A program made the position numbers and the translations under genes. A stretch of DNA of 64,000 bases from Terribacillus sp. DMT04 (GTDB lineage: Bacteria; Bacillota; Bacilli; Bacillales; Amphibacillaceae), in NCBI RefSeq assembly GCF_019056395.1, contig NZ_CP077639.1, positions 3,288,001 to 3,352,000 of the forward strand, in the 5' to 3' direction. Shown in pieces: positions 58,349 through 64,000 of the stretch (its first letter is position 1; every line of letters begins with the position of its first letter). The notes beneath the pieces are model-generated. The model ran no database searches. It saw only the letters and a program-made list of their open reading frames with translations, and was not told where the DNA came from.

Positions 58349-60772
58349 TTGAAGAAGAATAAATGGATGGCTTCTGCGATGGCAGCAGTTATTGGATTTA
58401 GCACTTTTACATTATCATTGACGCCCGCACAAGAAACAGAAGCTGCAACCGCAGAGAACGTACCTGCTGTAACCTATTCGCCGAAAACCACACAAGGTGG
58501 TCCTTTTGACAGTGCAATTGCCAATACAGATAAACTTATTGAATTACTGAAAGAAGAAGGAAAAATCAGTAGAGATGCTACCGAAACAGAAGCACAGGAA
58601 GCAGTGAATGCCTACTTGAAAGAGCGGGAAGAAAAAAGTGAAGAAGCTGCGAAGGAACCACTGCCAGAGGAATTAGAAGAAGCTAAGATTGATGAAACGG
58701 TCGTAAGCGACACGGATAAAGAGAATGGGAACGCAGATAATGCTGCGAGCCAGTCTAAGCGAGAAGATTCATGGAAGAAAGGGAAAGACAAAAAGAAAAA
58801 CAAGAAAGTTGATAACGTAAAAGAAGAAGCATATGACGGAGAAGTCCGCAAAGATAAAGTACTTGTCTTGGCAATTGACTTCCCTGATTACCAGAACAGT
58901 TCCATTACACCTGAAGAAACAGATATGTGGTATGAAGATTATACACATGATCACTACCAAGACATGGTCTTTGGTGAAAAGGGCTACACTGGTCCCGATG
59001 GCCAAAATTTCACTTCCATGAAACAGTATTATGAAAATCAGTCTGGCGGAAGCTATACCGTTGATGGCGAGATAGCCGGCTGGTATACAGCAGATCATCC
59101 TGCTGCATATTACGGTGGAAATGACCCTGCTCCAGATGGAAGTGATGCGGCAGCTCGTGAATTGGTTTATGAAGCTCTAAGAAAAGCGGGCGAAGATCCA
59201 AATGTAAATCTTAGCGATTATGATCAGTGGGATCGCGATGACTATGATGGTGACGGTGTCTATCATGAGCCAGATGGCATCATTGACCATCTGATGGTTA
59301 TTCACGCAGGTGTTGGTGAGGAAGCTGGCGGCGGAAACCTTGGCGCTGACGCGATTTGGTCTCACCGTTGGAATCTTGGCGGACTTGTAGCTGTTCCGGG
59401 CGGAAGCTCTACAAGTGACCGTTTTGACGGACAGCTGGCGGCATATGATTACACAATGATGCCAGAAGATGGCGCAATGGGCGTGTTTGCACACGAATAT
59501 GGCCATGACCTAGGTTTACCGGATGAGTATGACACAAATTATACAGGTCAAGGTGAAGCTGTTGCATATTGGTCTATTATGGCAAGCGGAAGCTGGGCTG
59601 GTGATGTTCCGGGAACAGAGCCGTCTGGATTCAGTGCTTATGCTAAGGAATACTTGCAAAACGCGCACGGCGGCAACTGGCTTAGCGGTACAACTATTGA
59701 TGCCAAAGATCTAGATGATGACGGAATTGAGCTGCTGTTGGATGAAGCAGTGACAAAAGGAACCAATAATGATGTCATCCGTGTGAATCTGCCAGATAAG
59801 GAAAAAGAGATTACAAAGCCTGCTAGCGGTACTTATGCGTACTTTAGCGGGAAAGGAAATGACGTTGATAACAATATGACAACAGCGGTTGATTTGACTA
59901 ATGCCTCTTCAGCCGAGCTTACATTCAAGACGTGGTATGACATTGAACAAGACTGGGATTATGCTTCTGTTCAAGTAAACGGTAAGACCATCCCTGGCTC
60001 CATTACAACAACAGATAATCCGAATGAACAAAACCCAGGTGATGGGATCACTGGTACTTCTGATGGCTGGGTAGATGCAACCTTCGACCTGAGTGCGTAC
60101 GCTGGTCAGGAAGTTGAACTTTCACTAAACTACTGGACAGATGTAGCAGCAAGCAACCCCGGGTTCTATGTCGATGACATTCAAGTGACAGCAGATGGGA
60201 GCTCTGTCCTCACAGATGATGCAGAGTCTGACAGCAGCTTTGCGCTAAATGGATTCGCAAAGGATAAGGGAGTTTCTTTATCCGAACATTATTACTTGCT
60301 TGAATGGCGTACGCACAACGGTGTTGACCTTGGACTTGACCATATTCGCCGTGGAGATAGCTTGATGAGCTACAATGAAGGTCTGCTAGTCTGGTATGTA
60401 GATAATTCCTATGACAATAACTACACAGGCACACATCCAGGTGAAGGATTCCTAGGTGTAGTCGATGCGGACCAAAAAGCACTTTACTGGAGCGATAAAT
60501 CTGTGGCTTCCACACGATATCAAATCCATGATGCAGCATTTAGCAAAGACAAGTCAGAAAAAATGTTCCTTGATTATCGCGCTACAACTGGTTTGACACT
60601 TAAAGATAACCATACAAAGCGCTATGATGAATTTGAGGATGATGACAACTACTTGAATAAAGCACTCCCTGATGCTGGACGTAACGTACCAGAATACGGA
60701 TTGGAGTTTGAAGTAAAAGCGGACAGCAGAGACGGTTCAGTTGGTAAAATTGAAATCTCACATGAAGATTAA
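58349..60772 (+). CDS. inhA: Immune inhibitor A-type secreted metalloprotease (M6)
   Basis: I choose TTG 58349, behind AAGGGAGAG, which gives the signal peptide MKKNKWMASAMAAVIGFSTF; GTG 58340 is an alternative. The 807-residue protein has a propeptide with a Lys/Asp-rich linker (residues about 130-170), an M6 catalytic domain with zinc motif HEYGHDLGLPDEYD (HExxHxxGxxD, residues about 380-393) and MASGSW as the Met-turn, then a C-terminal MAM-like/VEG domain. InhA enzymes are exported and cleave host and self proteins; in Bacillus they are stationary-phase, sporulation-linked proteases. It is monocistronic. Confidence 0.94.
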   Translation: MKKNKWMASAMAAVIGFSTFTLSLTPAQETEAATAENVPAVTYSPKTTQGGPFDSAIANTDKLIELLKEEGKISRDATETEAQEAVNAYLKEREEKSEEAAKEPLPEELEEAKIDETVVSDTDKENGNADNAASQSKREDSWKKGKDKKKNKKVDNVKEEAYDGEVRKDKVLVLAIDFPDYQNSSITPEETDMWYEDYTHDHYQDMVFGEKGYTGPDGQNFTSMKQYYENQSGGSYTVDGEIAGWYTADHPAAYYGGNDPAPDGSDAAARELVYEALRKAGEDPNVNLSDYDQWDRDDYDGDGVYHEPDGIIDHLMVIHAGVGEEAGGGNLGADAIWSHRWNLGGLVAVPGGSSTSDRFDGQLAAYDYTMMPEDGAMGVFAHEYGHDLGLPDEYDTNYTGQGEAVAYWSIMASGSWAGDVPGTEPSGFSAYAKEYLQNAHGGNWLSGTTIDAKDLDDDGIELLLDEAVTKGTNNDVIRVNLPDKEKEITKPASGTYAYFSGKGNDVDNNMTTAVDLTNASSAELTFKTWYDIEQDWDYASVQVNGKTIPGSITTTDNPNEQNPGDGITGTSDGWVDATFDLSAYAGQEVELSLNYWTDVAASNPGFYVDDIQVTADGSSVLTDDAESDSSFALNGFAKDKGVSLSEHYYLLEWRTHNGVDLGLDHIRRGDSLMSYNEGLLVWYVDNSYDNNYTGTHPGEGFLGVVDADQKALYWSDKSVASTRYQIHDAAFSKDKSEKMFLDYRATTGLTLKDNHTKRYDEFEDDDNYLNKALPDAGRNVPEYGLEFEVKADSRDGSVGKIEISHED

Positions 60773-60779
60773 ATGATAA

Positions 60780-60812
60780 AGCAGGAACCTGTTAAAGGTT
60801 CCTGCTTTTTTT
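60780..60812. terminator. Terminator between inhA and the converging histidine kinase gene
   Basis: AGCAGGAACC pairs with GGTTCCTGCT around TGTTAAA, followed by TTTTTTT. It overlaps the stop codon of the kinase gene. Confidence 0.88.
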
Positions 60813-62225
60813 CGGTAGCAGCACGGTGAAAATGGTGCCTTTATCTTCTTCGCTCGCGACTTCAATTGTACCTTGATGGGCCTTTATAATAGAATGACTG
60901 ATCGACAAACCTAGTCCTGCACCGCCTTGCTGACGTGTACGCGAACTGTCACTGCGATAAAATCGATCAAATATATGCGCTATATGCGCTGCAGGTATAC
61001 CGGAGCCATTATCACGGATACGCATTTCCGCTGCAGCATGATTTGTTTGCAATTGTATTTCAACGACGCCTTGCTCGGGATTGGTGTGCTGGACAGCATT
61101 ATAAAACAAGTTCAGCATCACTTGTTTCAGCTTATCTCTGTCAGCCTCCACCATAATCTGCTCCTGCATCAAAAGACGCAGTTCCCGATTCCCAGCCAGC
61201 ATTTCAAAATGCGGCTGCAATTCTTCTAATACTTGATTCAAGTTCAATTGCTGTAACTGCAGCCCTTCTGATTGTTCAAGCTTGGTAAGTAACAGCAAAT
61301 CCTCAACTAACTTCTTAATCCGCTGTGATTCCTTTAGCATACTCTCCAATGCAGGATATAACTGGTCAGAGTTACTCGCGGCTCCGCGCAGCAGTACTTC
61401 AAGAAATCCATGGATGGATGTGAGCGGTGTGCGCAATTCATGAGAAGCATCTGCGATAAAACGCTGCATCTGCTCCTTCGCTTCCCTTTCCGATTGAAAC
61501 GAACGGTCAATTCGCTCAATCATTTGGTTAAACGCGAGTGTAAGCCGCTTAATCTCAACTTGTTCTGTTTCTTCATCCAGCCGTTCCGACAAGTTTTCCG
61601 CACTTGTTCGCTCAACCTTGCGAATAATCCGGTGCAGCGGATCCAATGCTTTTTTAATTACTTGTGTATACAGTAAGCCGCCTGCTCCTAATGCCAATAC
61701 AGCTAATAGGATGAAGACTTGCAGCTGTCCATTGATGATATCTTCTAAAGGCGCTGTTTTTGTCCCTGCTTGCAAGTAGCTTGTTATATTACCAAAGCGG
61801 CCTTCCGCCATGATAACAACAAGCTGTTCATTCCCTTCTTCATCTTCTGTAACGATATATTGTGCGTCCTTATCGTCTCTGTTATTCACCGCCGTCTGAA
61901 TATCCTCTTGCTCGAGGCGGGGGCTAGAAAGACTCGATTCCGCTGACAGATCTGTGTAGTTTCCAGCTGTATCTATCTTCGCCAAAGAATGATCAAACAG
62001 AAAGGGCTGGCGCATATCTGATACATCATCATTTAATAATACCGGCGGAAGTGAATGCAGCTGCGCTTGCATCGCATCCGCTTCATTTTGATAGAGAAAA
62101 TCTTTCATTAAAATATACTGCAGGATACCGACTACGATTAGAATGATGGCTAGAATCAGACAAGATAAAGCCACGATCTGTTTATTAAGCGTTTTTGGTC
62201 TTACTTGCTGTAATCTTTTCTTCAT
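60792..62225 (-). CDS. Sensor histidine kinase (ArlS/YkoH-like)
   Basis: The 477-residue kinase has an N-terminal membrane helix (residues about 16-38), an extracellular domain (about 40-170), a second helix (about 172-190) and HAMP linker (KKALDPLHRIIRKVERTSAEN). Phospho-acceptor His lies in FIADASHELRTPLTSIHG; N-box MLNLFYNAVQHTN; G1 RDNGSGIP; G2 GGAGLGLSISHSII. Its start overlaps the response regulator stop by four bases. It probably controls the ABC permease gene at 63105 and its own operon. Confidence 0.92.
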   Translation of the reverse strand: MKKRLQQVRPKTLNKQIVALSCLILAIILIVVGILQYILMKDFLYQNEADAMQAQLHSLPPVLLNDDVSDMRQPFLFDHSLAKIDTAGNYTDLSAESSLSSPRLEQEDIQTAVNNRDDKDAQYIVTEDEEGNEQLVVIMAEGRFGNITSYLQAGTKTAPLEDIINGQLQVFILLAVLALGAGGLLYTQVIKKALDPLHRIIRKVERTSAENLSERLDEETEQVEIKRLTLAFNQMIERIDRSFQSEREAKEQMQRFIADASHELRTPLTSIHGFLEVLLRGAASNSDQLYPALESMLKESQRIKKLVEDLLLLTKLEQSEGLQLQQLNLNQVLEELQPHFEMLAGNRELRLLMQEQIMVEADRDKLKQVMLNLFYNAVQHTNPEQGVVEIQLQTNHAAAEMRIRDNGSGIPAAHIAHIFDRFYRSDSSRTRQQGGAGLGLSISHSIIKAHQGTIEVASEEDKGTIFTVLLPKKSRNL

Positions 62226-62929
62226 CTCACATCCAGGCGATAGCCCGCACCACGGATCGTTCGAATCAGCTGCCGATCTTTGTCATGCAGCTTCTCTCGC
62301 AAAGACCGTATATACACTTCTACAATGTTTTCTTCTCCATTGAAACTGTAGCCCCATACTTTATCAAGAATGAGTGCCTTGCTCAGCACAATACCTTGAT
62401 TCATTACTAAATACTTGAGCAGTTCATACTCTGTTGGTGACAGCTTTAGCACCTCTTCTTCCAAATAAGCTTCTTTCCGACGGTCATCAATTCGCAAAGG
62501 ACCTGCTTGCAATGAATCACCTATTTCCGGGAATTGATTACGCAAGCGCGCTTGCATTCTGGCGAGCAATTCTTCAAAGCTAAAAGGTTTGACTAAGTAA
62601 TCATCAGCTCCGTCGTTCAGCCCTTTAATCCGATCATCTACTTGATCCCTGGCAGTCAGCATAATAATAGATAGCTTTCTGCCTTTCTTTTTCAGCATGC
62701 GACATACCTCAAAACCATCCATCCCCGGCATCATCACATCCAAAATAACCAGATGCGGTTCGAATTGTTCTGCTTTGGAAATTCCTTGCATTCCATCAGC
62801 AGCACTTTCTACTATATATCCTTCATTTTGTAATCCCAGCATTAGGAACTGTGTAATTGTTTGTTCATCATCAACGATTAAAACTTTGATTTTTTCCATC
62901 CTGTTATCCATTCTTTCTTTTTTCTTCAT
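62222..62929 (-). CDS. OmpR-family response regulator
   Basis: The 235-residue regulator has a receiver domain with IVDDEQTITQFL, the phospho-acceptor Asp in LVILDVMMPGMDG and Lys in YLVKPFSF, and a winged helix with LKLSPTEYELLKYLVMNQG and ENIVEVYIRSLREKL. The conserved part begins at the internal ATG 62899; the ten residues before it may not be translated since no start has a strong ribosome binding site. Direct repeats with 11-base phase upstream (62943-63018) suggest autoregulation. Confidence 0.92.
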   Translation of the reverse strand: MKKKERMDNRMEKIKVLIVDDEQTITQFLMLGLQNEGYIVESAADGMQGISKAEQFEPHLVILDVMMPGMDGFEVCRMLKKKGRKLSIIMLTARDQVDDRIKGLNDGADDYLVKPFSFEELLARMQARLRNQFPEIGDSLQAGPLRIDDRRKEAYLEEEVLKLSPTEYELLKYLVMNQGIVLSKALILDKVWGYSFNGEENIVEVYIRSLREKLHDKDRQLIRTIRGAGYRLDVR

Positions 62930-62942
62930 TATGGAACAACTA

Positions 62943-63018
62943 GCTGAGAAACAGCTGAAGATTCCCGTTTTTTTTCACTTTCAGCAAACCTTCAGCTATC
63001 TTTCATGTGTACTTCAGC
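62943..63018. promoter_or_regulatory. Array of 11-bp-phased TTCAGC direct repeats
   Basis: TTCAGC starts at 62980, 62991 and 63013 (spacings 11 and 22) on the plus strand. On the minus strand TTCAGC (62959) and CTCAGC (62948) are also 11 apart. This phase is the typical spacing of OmpR/PhoB-type sites. The array lies between the response regulator and the ABC permease gene. A -10-like CATACT (63029) follows the last repeat. Confidence 0.7.
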
Positions 63019-63104
63019 GCAAGACGCCATACTAGCAATTAGTTAGAGTCGGCATGACACAGACGCATTATAGCATGCTTGAAAAACATAAAGGAGACGG
63101 TGTA

Positions 63105-64000
63105 ATGAATTTTATAAAACGTGCATTTTGGAGTATGAAAGCAAAAAAAGGTAAGACATTGCTTCAGCTGATTATTTTCACAGTCATATGTGTGTTTGTA
63201 CTATCTGGATTAACCATACAATCTGCTGCCAAAGCATCCAGTGAGTTGGCAAGGCAAGAACTCGGAGGCTCTGTCACACTGCAGGTTGATCGTGAAGCAG
63301 CAATGGAGCAGCAAAGAAGTGAGCAAAGTGAAACAGATGGACCGCCGCAATTTACAAGTACCCCTATAAGCTTGGATGATGCAGCGTCTATTGCAGCTTT
63401 GGATCATGTGAATAGCTACAACTATTCTGTATCAGCATCAGCGAATGCAGAAGACTTCGATATTATAGAAAGCAGCACCTCATCAGAAAGTGACAGCAGT
63501 GATACTAATAGTGAACAGGCCCTTGGTGGAGATCAAGGCCGAGGCGGTATGGTACAAGCTGACCTGACTGTCAACGGTACACTAACGAGTGATGAAGCAG
63601 ACAGTTTTAGCGATGGAGAAGCAGAAATTGTTGATGGTCGCGGTATTGAAACATCTGATGCTGGCAGCAATGTTGCTGTAATTGAGCAAACACTTGCTGA
63701 GGAAAATGATTTAGTAGTTGGTGATACAATCACAATCAGTTCTTCCAACGATGAAGATACAACACAAGAATTAGAAATTGTCGGTATTTATGAGACTAGT
63801 TCTGCAGGCAGTGACCAAGCAATGAATTTTTCATTCTTGAATCCGTACAACACAGTTTATGTACCTTATACTGCAGCAAATACGCTAAAAGGCGAAGATT
63901 ATACGGATACCGTAGAATCGGTAACATATCAAATGGATGATGCAGAGAACATTGATGCATTCCTTCGTGCAGCTGAGAAGACAGATGTCGATTTTGATGT
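63105..64000 (+). CDS. MacB-like ABC transporter permease (C-terminus beyond window)
   Basis: The start ATG 63105 follows AAAGGAG. The N-terminus MNFIKRAFWSMKAKKGKTLLQLIIFTVICVFVLSGL is a cytoplasmic segment plus first helix (split here: helix at residues about 20-38), then a long extracellular MacB-type periplasmic core (about 260 residues visible) rich in Ser, Asp and Glu, including VGDTITISSSNDED and VVGDTI with GIYETSS. The ATPase and FtsX domain are not in view. It resembles drug- or peptide-export permeases governed by a neighbouring two-component system. Confidence 0.85.
   Translation, partial: MNFIKRAFWSMKAKKGKTLLQLIIFTVICVFVLSGLTIQSAAKASSELARQELGGSVTLQVDREAAMEQQRSEQSETDGPPQFTSTPISLDDAASIAALDHVNSYNYSVSASANAEDFDIIESSTSSESDSSDTNSEQALGGDQGRGGMVQADLTVNGTLTSDEADSFSDGEAEIVDGRGIETSDAGSNVAVIEQTLAEENDLVVGDTITISSSNDEDTTQELEIVGIYETSSAGSDQAMNFSFLNPYNTVYVPYTAANTLKGEDYTDTVESVTYQMDDAENIDAFLRAAEKTDVDFD

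Noticed and set aside
1-64000. CRISPR arrays, rRNA or tRNA genes
   Set aside because: I saw no regularly spaced repeats with spacers, no tRNA-like cloverleaf with CCA-type ends and no rRNA segments. A tRNAscan or Infernal run would be decisive.

Overview
The window reads as chromosome of a low-GC, Gram-positive, spore-former-like Bacillaceae, plausibly a moderately halotolerant genus close to Terribacillus, Oceanobacillus or Virgibacillus. The genus is an inference from protein style, not a search. Supporting signs are strong AGGAGG ribosome binding sites, many TTG/GTG starts, Bacillus-type Fur, Zur and LexA boxes, T-box leaders, a Bce-type antibiotic module, OpuC, InhA and LicH. I found no tRNA, rRNA, CRISPR or prophage block. 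One insertion sequence (IS1182 family) is present.

Layout, left to right. 1-6 kb: a beta-helix surface protein (cut by the window edge), a DCC-family protein, an LCP cell-wall ligase, a DUF1275 membrane protein, an XRE-DUF1232 regulator that appears to share an operator with the LCP gene, a decayed DedA gene and an SDR enzyme. 6-9.4 kb: a Fur-controlled siderophore uptake system (binding protein divergent from two permeases, no ATPase). 9.4-9.8 kb: a likely type I toxin-antitoxin locus. 9.9-12 kb: HAD hydrolase, acetyltransferase, nucleotidyltransferase. 12-13.7 kb: tandem threonine T-boxes in front of a ThrRS that has only its catalytic and anticodon-binding parts. 13.8-18.7 kb: a five-gene Nik/Opp-type importer whose promoter carries two Zur boxes. 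18.8-23.4 kb: bceRS-bceAB. 23.5-31.5 kb: hypothetical and membrane genes, a C39-like peptidase, a serine hydrolase, XRE and PadR regulator pairs, and an IS1182 element inserted in the end of a DUF975 gene.

31.5-38.8 kb: CocE-type hydrolase, a TetR regulator co-directional with opuCABCD (compatible solute import), and an oxidoreductase. 38.9-41.5 kb: a DUF3298 protein, a PP2C-like gene broken by a frameshift, and a HIT gene with its own T-box. 41.8-46.7 kb: a lipoprotein, an EF-G-binding protein, and proC-proB-proA. With opuC nearby this gives both uptake and synthesis routes for osmoprotectants. 46.9-52.8 kb: PepSY and FixH-like membrane genes, a RodA/FtsW-type glycan polymerase, a MATE exporter and SOS-controlled uvrX. 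52.8-58 kb: small membrane proteins, licH with a divergent LacI regulator, two NUDIX genes and a Lin0512 gene. 58.3-64 kb: secreted metalloprotease InhA, then a two-component system facing an ABC permease across an array of 11-bp-phased repeats.

The less ordinary points are: proB and proC have no ATG/GTG/TTG start at their ribosome binding sites; a T-box drives a HIT-PP2C pair; a ThrRS lacks its editing domain; and a Nik-type importer has Zur rather than nickel control signals. All functional calls come from reading the sequence. Nothing was searched or folded by computer.
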